64,000 nt of DNA, taken from NCBI GenBank assembly GCA_006969625.1, contig CP030885.1, positions 2,863,430 to 2,927,429 of the forward strand. The letters run 5' to 3'. The notes under the pieces were generated by a model. The model did not search any database and had not been told where the DNA came from. It saw nothing but the letters and a program-made list of their open reading frames with translations. Source of the stretch: Rhodospirillaceae bacterium (GTDB lineage Bacteria; Pseudomonadota; Alphaproteobacteria; Kiloniellales; DSM-21159). Both the position numbers and the translations under genes were made by a program. Below are positions 26,631-37,126 of the stretch, piece by piece (positions within the stretch are counted from its first letter, which is position 1; each line of letters starts with the position of its first letter).

Positions 26631-27899
26631 CTAGCCGTCGAACCGTGACAAGATCAGGCTGGCGTTGGTGCCGCCGAAGCCGAAGGAATTGCTGAGCGCA
26701 TGGCGCACGAGACGCTCCTTGGCCTGATGCGGGACCAGGTCGACGCCGTCGGCTTCCGCGGCCGGCTCGTTGAGGTTCAGCGTCGGCGGGACGACGCCGT
26801 TGCGGATCGCCAGCGTGCAGAAGATGGCTTCGACGGCGCCCGCGGCCCCCAGCAAGTGGCCGATCGCCGACTTGGTCGAGGACATCGACAGGCTGTGCGC
26901 AGCCTCGCCGAACAAGCGCTTCACCGCGCCCAGCTCGATCACGTCGCCGAGCGGCGTCGAGGTACCGTGGGCGTTGATGTAGTCGACCTCCGCCGGGTCC
27001 ATCTGGGCGCGCCGCAACGCCGCGCGCATGGCCCGGTAGCCGCCGTTGCCGTCGTCCGGCGGCGCGGTGATATGGTAGGCGTCGCCCGACATGCCGTAGC
27101 CGGTGACCTCGGCATATATCGGTGCACCGCGCGCCTTTGCATGCTCCAGCTCCTCCAGCACGACGACACCGGCGCCCTCGCCCATGACGAAGCCGTCGCG
27201 CCCCTTGTCCCAGGGCCGCGAGGCCTCTGCGGGCGTGTCGTTGTAGCTGGTGGAAAGCGCGCGCGAGGCGCAGAAGCCGGCGATCCCGATGCGGCCGACC
27301 GCGGCCTCGGCGCCGCCGGCGACCATCACGTCGGCGTCGTCCAGCGCGATCAGGCGCGCGGCGTCGCCGATGGCGTGGGCGCCGGTCGAGCAGGCGGTGA
27401 CCACGGCATGGTTCGGGCCCTTGAAGCCGTAGCGGATCGAGACCTGGCCGGAGACCAGGTTGATCAGCGCCGCGGGGATGAAGAAGGGCGACAGTCGGCG
27501 CGGGCCGCGCTCGTGCACCGTCACCGCACCCTCGCAGATCGTCTCCAGCCCGCCGATGCCGGAGCCGATCATCACGCCGGTGCGCTCCAGCGATTCCTCG
27601 TCGTCCGGGATCCAGCCGGCGTCGTCGATCGCCTCCTGGGCGGCGGCCATGCCGTAGACGATGAAGCGGTCGACCTTGCGCTGCTCCTTCTGCGGCATGT
27701 ACTCGTCGGCATTGAAGCCGCCGCTCGACTTGTCGCCGAGGGGCGGCTGGCCGCCGATCTTCGAGGGCAGGTCGGAGACGTCGAAGCTCTGGATGGCGTT
27801 GATGCCGGACTGGCCGGCGATGAGCCGCGGCCAGACATGCTCGACGCCGGTCCCCAGCGGGGTGACGAGTCCGAGACCGGTTATGACGACACGTCGCAT
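26631..27899 (-). CDS. fabF: beta-ketoacyl-ACP synthase II
   Basis: Elongating condensing enzyme of type II fatty-acid synthesis. 422 residues with the Cys-His-His triad: Cys in TACSTGAHAIGDAA (about residue 172), His in NAHGTSTPLGD (about 313), His-equivalent block HALSNSFGFGGTN near the C-terminus. Follows acpP by 73 bp. Length and motifs are ordinary for the family. Confidence 0.97.
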   Translation of the reverse strand: MRRVVITGLGLVTPLGTGVEHVWPRLIAGQSGINAIQSFDVSDLPSKIGGQPPLGDKSSGGFNADEYMPQKEQRKVDRFIVYGMAAAQEAIDDAGWIPDDEESLERTGVMIGSGIGGLETICEGAVTVHERGPRRLSPFFIPAALINLVSGQVSIRYGFKGPNHAVVTACSTGAHAIGDAARLIALDDADVMVAGGAEAAVGRIGIAGFCASRALSTSYNDTPAEASRPWDKGRDGFVMGEGAGVVVLEELEHAKARGAPIYAEVTGYGMSGDAYHITAPPDDGNGGYRAMRAALRRAQMDPAEVDYINAHGTSTPLGDVIELGAVKRLFGEAAHSLSMSSTKSAIGHLLGAAGAVEAIFCTLAIRNGVVPPTLNLNEPAAEADGVDLVPHQAKERLVRHALSNSFGFGGTNASLILSRFDG

Positions 27900-27972
27900 T
27901 CGATGAGATACCGGAGAAAATGACCGCTCCCGGCAGTGCCGGCCGCCCCTGCGGCGGCACCGGCCGCGAAGC

Positions 27973-28212
27973 TTAGGACTCGGCGTGCTCCTGGATGAAG
28001 TCGATGGCGTCCTTGACGGTCACGATTTTCTCGGCGGCATCGTCGGGGATCTCGCACCCGAACTCCTCCTCGAAGGCCATGACCAATTCGACCGTGTCGA
28101 GGCTGTCGGCACCCAGGTCGTCGATGAAGCTGGCGTTCTCGGTGACCTTGTCTTCCTCGACGCCGAGATGCTCGACGACGATCTTCTTCACGCGGCTCGC
28201 GATATCGCTCAT
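27973..28212 (-). CDS. acpP: acyl carrier protein
   Basis: 79 residues, acidic. The phosphopantetheine attachment site is Ser37 in [13 protein letters not shown]. The start [12 protein letters not shown] is chosen over an in-frame ATG eight codons upstream because all family members begin here. Lies between fabG and fabF; a promoter-like TTGGCA-17-TAAGAC lies about 160 bp upstream, so acpP may be transcribed separately at high level. Confidence 0.98.
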   Translation of the reverse strand: MSDIASRVKKIVVEHLGVEEDKVTENASFIDDLGADSLDTVELVMAFEEEFGCEIPDDAAEKIVTVKDAIDFIQEHAES

Positions 28213-28373
28213 GACCCTCTCACCCTTGGATTCCACGGACCCGGCGCGGGTCCAAACGTTTCTTCAGCATTCCGGAAAGTTGCGGGGCTCCGGCCTGGAA
28301 ATCCGCGAAAGACCCAGCGATCACGGCCCGATGGCCCAGCCCGAATCCCTGTCCGGCCGTCGAAAAGCGCCGC

Positions 28374-28402
28374 GTCTTATCACAGGCACCCGGCTTTGCC
28401 AA
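28374..28402 (-). promoter_or_regulatory. putative acpP promoter
   Basis: On the minus strand TTGGCA (28402-28397) is separated by 17 bp from TAAGAC (28379-28374). It lies in the 262-bp gap between fabG and acpP. The match to a housekeeping sigma-70 site is fair, strong at -35 and weaker at -10. Confidence 0.45.
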
Positions 28403-28474
28403 TGTGCCTCGGGCCCGTTCTGCGGCCAAGCGGGCTCATCGCCGGGCAGGCAGCTCATCGCCCGGCCGACGCGC

Positions 28475-29212
28475 TCATATCATTGCCATCCCGCCGTTCA
28501 CATGCAAGGTCTGGCCGGTCACATAACCGGCCTCCACGGAGGCCAGGTAGACCACCGCAGCGGCGACATCGTCGGGGCTGCCCAGCGACGCGGCGGGCAC
28601 TGCCGCCAGGATGCGCTCCTTCTGCTCGTCGGTCAGCGCGTCGGTCATGGCGGTGGCGATGAAGCCCGGCGCCACGCAGTTCACGGTGACGCCGCGGGCC
28701 GCGACCTCGGCGGCGAGCGACTTCGACATGCCGATCAGGCCGGCTTTCGAGGCGGCGTAGTTGGCCTGGCCCGGGTTGCCGGTGACGCCGACCACCGAGG
28801 TGATGCTGACGATGCGTCCCCAGCGCCGCTTCATCATCCCGCGCAGCGCCGCGCGCGACAGGCGAAAGGCGGCGGTCAGGTTGACCTCCAGGACCGTCTG
28901 CCAGTCCTCGTCCTTCATGCGCAGGGCGAGCTGGTCGCGGGTCAGACCGGCGTTGTTGACCAGGATGTCGAGGCCGCCGAGCGCCTTTTCCACCGCACCG
29001 GGCAGCGCCGCCGTCGCCTCGGCGTCGTCGAGCCGGCAGGGCGTCACGGCGACCCGCTCGCCGAGTTCGCCGGCGAGCGTCTCGATCGCCTCGGTGCGGG
29101 TGCCCGACAGCGCGACGGCCGCGCCCTGGGCGTGCAGCCGGCGCGCGATCGCCGCGCCGATGCCGCCGCTGGCGCCGGTCACCAGCGCCGTCTTGCCGCT
29201 GAGGTCGAACAT
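28475..29212 (-). CDS. fabG: 3-oxoacyl-ACP reductase
   Basis: NADPH-dependent SDR that reduces beta-ketoacyl-ACP. 245 residues. The TGASGGIG cofactor loop and the Ser139-Tyr152-Lys156 triad (SITSVVG, NYAASK) are complete, and the C-terminus GQTLHVNGGMAMI is typical for FabG. It lies 15 bp after fabD. Confidence 0.96.
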   Translation of the reverse strand: MFDLSGKTALVTGASGGIGAAIARRLHAQGAAVALSGTRTEAIETLAGELGERVAVTPCRLDDAEATAALPGAVEKALGGLDILVNNAGLTRDQLALRMKDEDWQTVLEVNLTAAFRLSRAALRGMMKRRWGRIVSITSVVGVTGNPGQANYAASKAGLIGMSKSLAAEVAARGVTVNCVAPGFIATAMTDALTDEQKERILAAVPAASLGSPDDVAAAVVYLASVEAGYVTGQTLHVNGGMAMI

Positions 29213-29227
29213 GGCCGGGCTCCTTCT

Positions 29228-30175
29228 CTAAAGACTGCCGAGAAAGGCGTCGATGTCGGCCGGGCCGTTCAGCGCCGTGCCGGATAGCGCCCGGTCGATG
29301 CGCCGGGTCAGGCCGGTCAGCACCTTGCCGGCGCCACACTCCACCAACTGCTCGACGCCGGCGTCGCGCATCGCCTCCACCGACTCGCGCCAGCGGACCA
29401 GGCCGGTGACCTGCTCGACGAGCTGCCGGCGCAGGGTCTCAGGCTCCTGCTCGGGACGCGCCGTGACGTTGGCGACCAGCGGCACCTGCGGCGGCGCCAG
29501 CGTCACGGCGGCCAGGGCTTCCGCCATAACGTCGGCGGCCGGCGCCATCAGCGGGCAATGGAAGGGCGCGGAGACCGGCAGCATGACGCTGCGCCGGCCG
29601 CCGCGCTCGGCGGCCAGCTCGACCGCGCGCTCGACCGCGGCCCGGTGACCCGAGACGACCACCTGTCCCGGCGCATTGTCGTTGGCGGGCAGGCAGACAT
29701 CGGTCTCGCCGGCGGCCGCCTCCGCCAGCTCGCGCACGGCATCCAGGTCGAGGCCAAGGATGGCGGCCATCGCGCCCTCGCCCACCGGCACGGCCCTCTG
29801 CATGGCCTGGCCGCGCCGCCGGAGCAGGCGGGCGGCGTCGGCGAACTCAAGGCTGCCGGCCGCGGCCAGCGCCGAGTACTCGCCGAGGGAATGGCCGGCC
29901 ACGTAGTCGGCCAGCTCCGCCAGGGACTTGCCGCCGTCCTGTTCGAGCACGCGCACCACGGCGAGCGAGACCGCCATAAGGGCGGGCTGGGCGTTCTCCG
30001 TCAGGGTGAGGTCGCTCTCCGGCCCCTCGAACATCAGGCGGCTGAGGCGCTGCTCCAGGGCATCGTCGACCTCCTCGAAGACGAGGCGGGCGCTGGCGAA
30101 GCTCTCGGCCAGGTCGCGGCCCATGCCGACCTGCTGGCTGCCCTGACCGGGAAAGACGAAGGCGCGCTTTGGCAT
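29228..30175 (-). CDS. fabD: malonyl-CoA:ACP transacylase
   Basis: Transfers malonyl from CoA to ACP. 315 residues from MPKRAFVFPGQGSQ. Catalytic Ser96 lies in GHSLGEYSAL, with the usual GQGSQ N-terminal oxyanion motif. First gene of the minus-strand fatty-acid cluster. On the minus strand a perfect -35 (TTGACA, 30282-30277) lies about 100 bp upstream, without a convincing -10. Confidence 0.96.
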   Translation of the reverse strand: MPKRAFVFPGQGSQQVGMGRDLAESFASARLVFEEVDDALEQRLSRLMFEGPESDLTLTENAQPALMAVSLAVVRVLEQDGGKSLAELADYVAGHSLGEYSALAAAGSLEFADAARLLRRRGQAMQRAVPVGEGAMAAILGLDLDAVRELAEAAAGETDVCLPANDNAPGQVVVSGHRAAVERAVELAAERGGRRSVMLPVSAPFHCPLMAPAADVMAEALAAVTLAPPQVPLVANVTARPEQEPETLRRQLVEQVTGLVRWRESVEAMRDAGVEQLVECGAGKVLTGLTRRIDRALSGTALNGPADIDAFLGSL

Positions 30176-30532
30176 CGGATCCTTGCGGCAGAAGACGAGC
30201 GACCGTCGCTCGCAATACGGCACTGCCGCAGGCGGCGGCAGGCAAGGGGCGGCTTTCTGGTACGGCCCCGGGGCCCTGTCAAGCGGCACGCATCCTCGCC
30301 GGCGCGACCGATCGGCCGGCGTTGCGCCCCGGCCCGCTTGCGCCGCGCCGTGCAATCGCTATATTCCGCGCTTTCCGGCCGGCGGGCGGTCACGCGCGCC
30401 ACCGGAAAGCTCCTTGCCGGCTGCCGCTCTCCCCCGCACAGGTGCGGATGCACGCAGTCGGCTAGGGCCGGAATGGCCGAGCGGAGGCTCCGACGGCGCC
30501 GGCCCGCGAAACAGCCGAAAGGAGTCGCATCG
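30176..30532. other. divergent promoter region between fabD and rpsF
   Basis: 357 bp with no gene. Contains the putative rpsF promoter on the plus strand and a TTGACA box on the minus strand for fabD. A GC-rich hairpin-like stretch lies just before the rpsF ribosome site (about 30470-30505); an autoregulatory S6:S18 leader could be there, but I cannot establish its fold by eye. Confidence 0.5.
30338..30365 (+). promoter_or_regulatory. putative rpsF-rpsR-rplI promoter
   Basis: TTGCGC (30338-30343) and TATATT (30360-30365) with a 16-bp spacer, about 170 bp before the rpsF start. A good sigma-70-like -10 in a very GC-rich stretch. Confidence 0.5.
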
Positions 30533-30973
30533 GTGTCGTTTTACGAAAGCGTGTGGATCGCGCGCCAGGACCTGTCCGCCCAACAGGTGGAGCAACTGGC
30601 CGACGAACTGACCGAGGTGGTCAAGTCGAACGGCGGCGACGTCGCCAAACGCGAGAACTGGGGTCTGCGCAACCTCGCCTACAAGATCAAGAAGAACCGC
30701 AAGGGCCACTACGTCCTGATGAACCTGGACGCGCCGGCCGCGGCCGTCAGCGAGCTGGAGCGCGTCATGCGCTTCAACGAGGACGTGCTTCGTTACCTGA
30801 CCGTCAAGGTCAAGGAGCTGGATCCCGAGCCCTCCGCCGTTCTACAGAATCGTGGCCGCGACGACCGCCGCGGCGGGCGCGACGGCGATCGTGGCCGCGA
30901 CCGGGATCGGGGGCCGCGTCGCGATCGCGACGGCGATCGTGGCGAGCGCCGCGAACAGCGAGCCGGAGAGTAA
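30533..30973 (+). CDS. rpsF: 30S ribosomal protein S6
   Basis: 146 residues from the GTG at 30533, preceded by GAAAGGAG. The S6 core (FYESVWIARQDLS, NLAYKIKKNRKGHY, RFNEDVLRYLTVK) occupies the first 100 residues. The last 40 are an Arg/Asp/Gly repeat tail (RGRDRDRG-like), usual in alphaproteobacteria but longer than E. coli S6. First gene of rpsF-rpsR-rplI. Confidence 0.97.
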   Translation: MSFYESVWIARQDLSAQQVEQLADELTEVVKSNGGDVAKRENWGLRNLAYKIKKNRKGHYVLMNLDAPAAAVSELERVMRFNEDVLRYLTVKVKELDPEPSAVLQNRGRDDRRGGRDGDRGRDRDRGPRRDRDGDRGERREQRAGE

Positions 30974-30979
30974 GCGAAC

Positions 30980-31237
30980 ATGGCCGTCGAAATCGTCAGC
31001 AAGAGCGCCGGCCCGCGCCGGCCCTTCTTCCGCCGCCGCAAGTCCTGTCCCTTCTCCGGCCCCAACGCGCCGAAGATCGACTACAAGGACGTGCGGCTCC
31101 TGCAGCGCTTCGTTTCGGAGCGCGGCAAGATCGTGCCGAGCCGCATCACCGCGGTGTCCGCTAAGAAGCAGCGCGAGCTGGCCCGCGCCATCAAGCGGGC
31201 GCGCTATCTCGGCCTGCTGCCCTACGTGATCCAGTAG
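30980..31237 (+). CDS. rpsR: 30S ribosomal protein S18
   Basis: 85 residues. Typical basic N-terminus ([14 protein letters not shown]), the segment [19 protein letters not shown] and the C-terminal [15 protein letters not shown]. Binds next to S6 on the 30S platform. Six bp after rpsF, so co-translated. Confidence 0.98.
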   Translation: MAVEIVSKSAGPRRPFFRRRKSCPFSGPNAPKIDYKDVRLLQRFVSERGKIVPSRITAVSAKKQRELARAIKRARYLGLLPYVIQ

Positions 31238-31260
31238 GCGGCGGGAAAGGAGAGCGACCG

Positions 31261-31866
31261 ATGGAAGTCATCCTGCTCGAACGCATCGAGAAGCTGGGAC
31301 AGATGGGCGACGTGGTGCGCGTCAAGCCCGGCTTCGCGCGCAACTACCTGCTGCCCCAGCGCAAGGCGCTGCGGGCCAGCAAGGAGAACATGGCCTACTT
31401 CGAGTCCCAGCGCACCCAGCTCGAGGCCGAGAACCTCAAGCGCCGCGAAGAGGCCAAGGCGATCGCCAAGAAGATCGACGGCGCTCAAGTGATCCTGATC
31501 CGCCAGGCCGGCGAGACCGGCCAACTCTACGGCTCGGTCAGTTCGCGCGACTTGGCCGACGCGATCCGCGAAGGCGGCGTTACCGTCGGACGCGGGCAGA
31601 TCGTGCTGGACAAGCCGATCAAGACGCTGGGCATGCACGACATCCGCGTGCGCCTGCATCCGGAGGTGACGATCACCATCACCGCCAACGTCGCCCGCTC
31701 CAACGAGGAGGCGGAGACCCAGGCGGCGGCCGGGGAAGCGGTCAGCCCGGAAGCGCAAGAGGAGGCGCTGGCCGCCGCCGAGGAGGCGCTGGAGGAACGG
31801 ATCGAGGAAGCCGACGTCGCTGCCGAAGGCGAGGAGCCGGCAGAGCCGAGGTCTTCCGCCGTCTGA
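31261..31866 (+). CDS. rplI: 50S ribosomal protein L9
   Basis: 201 residues. The N-terminal rRNA-binding domain [19 protein letters not shown] with the [10 protein letters not shown] motif is followed by the connecting helix and C-terminal domain ([14 protein letters not shown]). A 50-residue Glu/Ala-rich acidic tail extends beyond the E. coli length, as in other alphaproteobacteria. Ends the operon; a strong terminator follows 35 bp later. Confidence 0.97.
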   Translation: MEVILLERIEKLGQMGDVVRVKPGFARNYLLPQRKALRASKENMAYFESQRTQLEAENLKRREEAKAIAKKIDGAQVILIRQAGETGQLYGSVSSRDLADAIREGGVTVGRGQIVLDKPIKTLGMHDIRVRLHPEVTITITANVARSNEEAETQAAAGEAVSPEAQEEALAAAEEALEERIEEADVAAEGEEPAEPRSSAV

Positions 31867-31900
31867 GGCCACCTCGGGCACGCGAGGAATCGCGAAGCGA

Positions 31901-31931
31901 GAGCGCCGCCGGCCACCCGCCGGCGGCGCTC
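31901..31931 (+). terminator. rho-independent terminator after rplI
   Basis: A 13-bp perfect GC stem (GAGCGCCGCCGGC with its complement) around the 5-base loop CACCC, followed by the T-rich run TTCTCGTTCT. It lies 35 bp after the rplI stop. Confidence 0.85.
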
Positions 31932-32210
31932 TTCTCGTTCTGCGGCATAGCTCTTCTGACGCCACGGCACGTCGGCACATTCCGCCGAGATGGCAGCATT
32001 TCGGAGGATCGCGGCGTTTTCCCATTTCCGGGCGGCGCAAGTGCCTGCCTGGACAAGGCTTGTCATCGATCGCTAACATTCGTTCGGGGGTAGGACAGCC
32101 GACCGCATGGCCCGGCAACACGATGCGGCGGGTGTCCCCGGGAAGAGGCAGACCGGTTCGTCGATGCCCTCGGGCGGCGTCGCGCCGGATATGGGTCGGA
32201 GGCCGTCGCG
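31932..32210. other. noncoding region between the rplI terminator and cfa
   Basis: About 280 bp. Apart from a promoter-like pair at 32050-32079, I see no gene, repeat or hairpin worth naming. Confidence 0.4.
32050..32079 (+). promoter_or_regulatory. possible cfa promoter
   Basis: TGGACA (32050-32055) and TAACAT (32074-32079) with an 18-bp spacer, about 130 bp before the cfa start. A moderate sigma-70-like match. Stationary-phase control, usual for cfa, cannot be judged from this. Confidence 0.35.
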
Positions 32211-33467
32211 ATGCTGACGCACCGCTTCTTCGACGCGATCATCCGCCGTGGCGGTTTGGAGGTCGTCTTCGCCGACGGAAGCCGCCAGCGCTACGGCGAC
32301 GGTACCGGCGAGGCGGTTCGCATCCGCCTGACGGACCGCGCGAGCGAACGCAAGCTGCTGCTGAATCCCAAGCTGGCGTTCGGCGAAGCCTACATGGACG
32401 GCCGGATGGTGCTGGAGCAGGGCAGTCTCAAGGCCCTGCTAACGGTGGCCGTCGACAACATGGAGCATCTGGAGCGCCACGGGGTCTTCCGCTGGCTGAC
32501 CGACGCGGACCGGATGCTGCGCAAGCTCAACACGCTCAATCCGGTCGGCCGTGCGCACGAGAACGTCAAGCACCACTACGACCTTTCGCGCCGGCTCTAC
32601 GACCTCTTCCTCGACGCCGACCGGCAGTATTCCTGCGCCTACCACCTGGAGCCCGGAGAGACCCTCGAGCAGGCCCAGCTCGACAAGAAGATCCACATCG
32701 CCGCCAAGCTGAAGCTGGACCGGCCGGGGCTGAAGGTGCTCGACATCGGCTGTGGCTGGGGCGGCATGGCGCTGTATCTGGCCGAGGCGACCGGCGCCGA
32801 GGTGCTGGGCATCACCCTCTCCCGGGAGCAGCTCCAGCTTGCCCGGGCGCGCACCGCCGAGCGCGGCCTGGAGGACCGGGTCCGCTTCGAGCTGGTCGAT
32901 TACCGCCACGTCGAGGGACAGTTCGACCGCATCGTTTCGGTCGGCATGTTCGAGCATGTCGGGTTGCCGCACTACGATGCCTTCTTCGCCAAGATGGCCG
33001 AGCTGCTGGCTCCGGACGGCGTGGCGCTGCTGCACTCGATCGGCTCGATGCACCGGCCGAGCGCCACCAACCCTTGGCTGCGCAAGTACATCTTCCCGGG
33101 CGGCTACACGCCGTCTCTCAGCGAGGTACTGCCCAGCGTCGAGCGCGCCGGCCTGTGGAGCACAGACATCGAGATCCTGCGGCTGCACTACGCCGAGACG
33201 CTGCGCGAATGGCATCGCCGCTTCCAGGCGAACCGGGCGGCCGCGGCCGAGCTCTACGACGAGCGTTTCTGCCGCATGTGGGAGTTCTACCTGATCGGCT
33301 GCGAGCTCTCCTTCGAGCGGATGGGCCAGATCGTGTTCCAGATCCAGCTCGCCAAGCAGGTCGATGCCCTGCCGATCACCCGCGACTACATATTGGAGTG
33401 GGAACGCGCCGAGCGCGGCCGGCGCAAGGCGCCCGCCCCGGCCCCGGACAAGCAGGCGGCGGAGTAG
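32211..33467 (+). CDS. cfa: cyclopropane-fatty-acyl-phospholipid synthase family methyltransferase
   Basis: SAM-dependent enzyme that adds a methylene bridge to unsaturated phospholipid chains at the membrane. 418 residues. The SAM loop VLDIGCGWGGMA is near residue 180, with HHYDLSRRLYDLFLD and YSCAYHL before it and SVGMFEHVG after it; these are the active-site blocks of the Cfa family. The Pro/Ala/Lys-rich C-terminus is probably disordered. The TAG stop is the first three bases of a 15-bp tandem repeat. Confidence 0.92.
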   Translation: MLTHRFFDAIIRRGGLEVVFADGSRQRYGDGTGEAVRIRLTDRASERKLLLNPKLAFGEAYMDGRMVLEQGSLKALLTVAVDNMEHLERHGVFRWLTDADRMLRKLNTLNPVGRAHENVKHHYDLSRRLYDLFLDADRQYSCAYHLEPGETLEQAQLDKKIHIAAKLKLDRPGLKVLDIGCGWGGMALYLAEATGAEVLGITLSREQLQLARARTAERGLEDRVRFELVDYRHVEGQFDRIVSVGMFEHVGLPHYDAFFAKMAELLAPDGVALLHSIGSMHRPSATNPWLRKYIFPGGYTPSLSEVLPSVERAGLWSTDIEILRLHYAETLREWHRRFQANRAAAAELYDERFCRMWEFYLIGCELSFERMGQIVFQIQLAKQVDALPITRDYILEWERAERGRRKAPAPAPDKQAAE

Positions 33468-33509
33468 GCCGCCGCGGGATAGGCCGCCGCGGGACAGGCC
33501 GCCGGTGCG
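33465..33509. repeat. 15-bp tandem repeat starting on the cfa stop codon
   Basis: The unit TAGGCCGCCGCGGGA occurs twice exactly (33465-33479, 33480-33494), then a decayed third copy (33495-33509). The first TAG is the cfa stop codon. Confidence 0.85.
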
Positions 33510-33699
33510 TCGGCGCACGCGACCGGCCGCCGTGTCCGCGCCATAATTCCCGGCGCGAATCGGGCTAAAGTGGTTGGCTGTTCGTGAGCGCGGTCCTCTG
33601 CGGTCCTGGGGCGGCATGCGGCCTACGCCCGTTGTTCACCCTTTTCACAGGCCGGCGACGGCTGCGGCGCCCGCGGGCAGTCGCTAGTTTCGGGTGGCC

Positions 33700-35214
<1,515 letters not shown>

Positions 35215-35219
35215 GCGGC

Positions 35220-36353
35220 ATGAGCAGCGATCCCGCCGCGCGGGCCGGCGCGATCCTGGAGGTCGACCTGGCCGCGTTGGCCGAGAACTGGCGCCGGGTC
35301 GCGGCCCAGTCGGCGCCAGCCGAGGCGGCTGCCGTGGTGAAGGCGAACGCCTACGGCCTGGGCCTGCGACAGGCGGGACCGGCGCTCTGGCGGGCCGGGG
35401 CTCGCACCTTCTTCACCGCTCAGCTCGACGAGGCGCTGACCCTGCGACCGCTGCTGCCGCAGGCGGCGATCTACGTCCTGAACGGCCTGATGCGCGGCGC
35501 CGAGGGCGACTACCTGGCGCACGATCTGCGGCCCGTGCTCAACACGCTCGAGGAGTTGGCGCGCTGGCGCCGGGCCTGCGGCGCGCGGCCGCGCCCGGCC
35601 GCCCTGCACCTCGACACCGGCATGAGCCGCCTCGGGCTGGATGCGCGCGAGCTGGCGGTCCTGACGGCGGAGCCGGAGCGCGCGGCCGGCCTGCAGCTCA
35701 CCCACCTGATGAGCCACCTGGCCTCCGCCGAGGCCGCAGACCAGAGCCAGAGTGAAGAGCAGTTGCGCGAGTTCGCGCACGCCCTGGCGGCGCTGCGCCC
35801 GGCCCTGGGCGCGGCCGGCGGCAGCCTCGCCAACTCGCCAGGCGTCTTCCTCGGCCCCCGCTATCGCTTCGCGCTGACCCGCCCCGGTTCCGCCCTCTAC
35901 GGCGTCAACCCGACGCCGAAAGAACCGAATCCCATGCGACAAGTGGTTCGTTTGAAAGGAAAAATCCTTCAGGTCCGGGAAATTGACGCTCCCCGGGGGG
36001 TCGGATATGGTGCGACGTGGCGGGCCCAGGATCGTACGCGGATCGCCACTCTGGCGGTCGGCTATGCGGACGGGTACCTGCGGTCTCTGTCCAATCGGGG
36101 CCGCGCCGTGATCGAGGGGCACGAGGTACCTGTGGTGGGGCGCGTTTCCATGGACCTGATCACCCTGGACGTCTCGGCGCTGCCGGAGCGCACGGCACAG
36201 CCGGGCGGCTTTGCCGAACTGGTCGGGCCGGCCATGCCGGTCGACCGAGTGGCCGAGGCCGCCGGCACGATCGGCTACGAGATCCTGACGTCGCTCGGCG
36301 GGCGCTATCATAGAGTCTACAGCAGCGGCGACACGGCGGAGCTCGGTGCATGA
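35220..36353 (+). CDS. alr: alanine racemase
   Basis: Supplies D-alanine for peptidoglycan. PLP enzyme of 377 residues. The cofactor Lys41 lies in VVKANAYGLG and the catalytic Tyr in GVGYGATWRA, near residue 263. The ATG at 35220 is chosen over a TTG nine bases earlier, which overlaps the dnaB stop. The gene ends in an ATGA overlap with mlaE. Standard dnaB-alr order. Confidence 0.95.
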   Translation: MSSDPAARAGAILEVDLAALAENWRRVAAQSAPAEAAAVVKANAYGLGLRQAGPALWRAGARTFFTAQLDEALTLRPLLPQAAIYVLNGLMRGAEGDYLAHDLRPVLNTLEELARWRRACGARPRPAALHLDTGMSRLGLDARELAVLTAEPERAAGLQLTHLMSHLASAEAADQSQSEEQLREFAHALAALRPALGAAGGSLANSPGVFLGPRYRFALTRPGSALYGVNPTPKEPNPMRQVVRLKGKILQVREIDAPRGVGYGATWRAQDRTRIATLAVGYADGYLRSLSNRGRAVIEGHEVPVVGRVSMDLITLDVSALPERTAQPGGFAELVGPAMPVDRVAEAAGTIGYEILTSLGGRYHRVYSSGDTAELGA

Positions 36354-37126
36354 TCCCGGTGCTGCAGCCGCTCGGGCGCACTTTTCTGGTCTTTCTGGAA
36401 GCCGCCGGTCGGCTGGCGCTCTTCACCGGCGAGGCGGTGTCCCATTGCCTGCGCCCCCCCTTCTATCCGCGCGCCGTCCTGCGCCAGATCCTGGACATCG
36501 GCTACTACTCGCTGCCGGTCGTGGGCCTGACCGCAATCTTCACCGGCATGGTGCTGGCGCTGCAGAGCTACACCGGCTTTGCGCGCTTTTCCGCCGAGTC
36601 GGCCATCCCCAACGTGGTGGTCGTCTCGATCACCCGCGAGCTGGGGCCGGTGCTCGCCGGCCTGATGGTCGCCGGCCGGGTGGGCGCGGCCATGGCGGCC
36701 GAGATCGGCACGATGCGCGTGACCGAGCAAATCGACGCCCTGACGACGCTGGCCACCAACCCCTTCAAGTACCTGATCGCCCCGCGCCTGATCGCCGCCA
36801 CCTTCGTTCTGCCGATCCTGGTGCTGATCGCCGACATTATCGGCGTGTTCGGCGGCTATCTGGTATCGACCTACAAGCTCGGCTTCAATGGCGCGACCTA
36901 CATCAGCAACACGATCGAGTTCCTGGAATTCCAGGACGTCTTCTCCGGTCTGGTGAAGGCGGCGGTCTTCGGTTTCCTGATCGCACTGATGGGCTGCTAC
37001 AACGGCTTCCACTCGCGCGGCGGCGCCCAGGGCGTCGGCGCGGCCACCACCAACGCCGTGGTCTCGGCCTCGATCCTGATCCTCTCCTTCAACTACCTGA
37101 TCACCGAGGCCTTCTTCGCGCGATGA
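36350..37126 (+). CDS. mlaE: MlaE-family lipid transport ABC permease
   Basis: Inner-membrane permease of the Mla phospholipid-trafficking system. 258 residues with about five membrane segments. The family block ELGPVLAGLMVAGRVGAAMAAEIGTM is interrupted by nothing and is followed by MRVTEQIDAL. Four-base ATGA overlaps on both sides (alr before, mlaF after) mean one coupled transcript. The substrate-binding mlaD is not in the window. Confidence 0.93.
   Translation: MIPVLQPLGRTFLVFLEAAGRLALFTGEAVSHCLRPPFYPRAVLRQILDIGYYSLPVVGLTAIFTGMVLALQSYTGFARFSAESAIPNVVVVSITRELGPVLAGLMVAGRVGAAMAAEIGTMRVTEQIDALTTLATNPFKYLIAPRLIAATFVLPILVLIADIIGVFGGYLVSTYKLGFNGATYISNTIEFLEFQDVFSGLVKAAVFGFLIALMGCYNGFHSRGGAQGVGAATTNAVVSASILILSFNYLITEAFFAR

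Noticed and set aside
30465..30510. tRNA-like string (GGAATGGCCGAGCGGAGGCTCCGACGGCG) before rpsF
   Set aside because: Resembles the 5' part of a class II tRNA but there is no anticodon arm, T-loop TTCGA or 3' partner for an acceptor stem.
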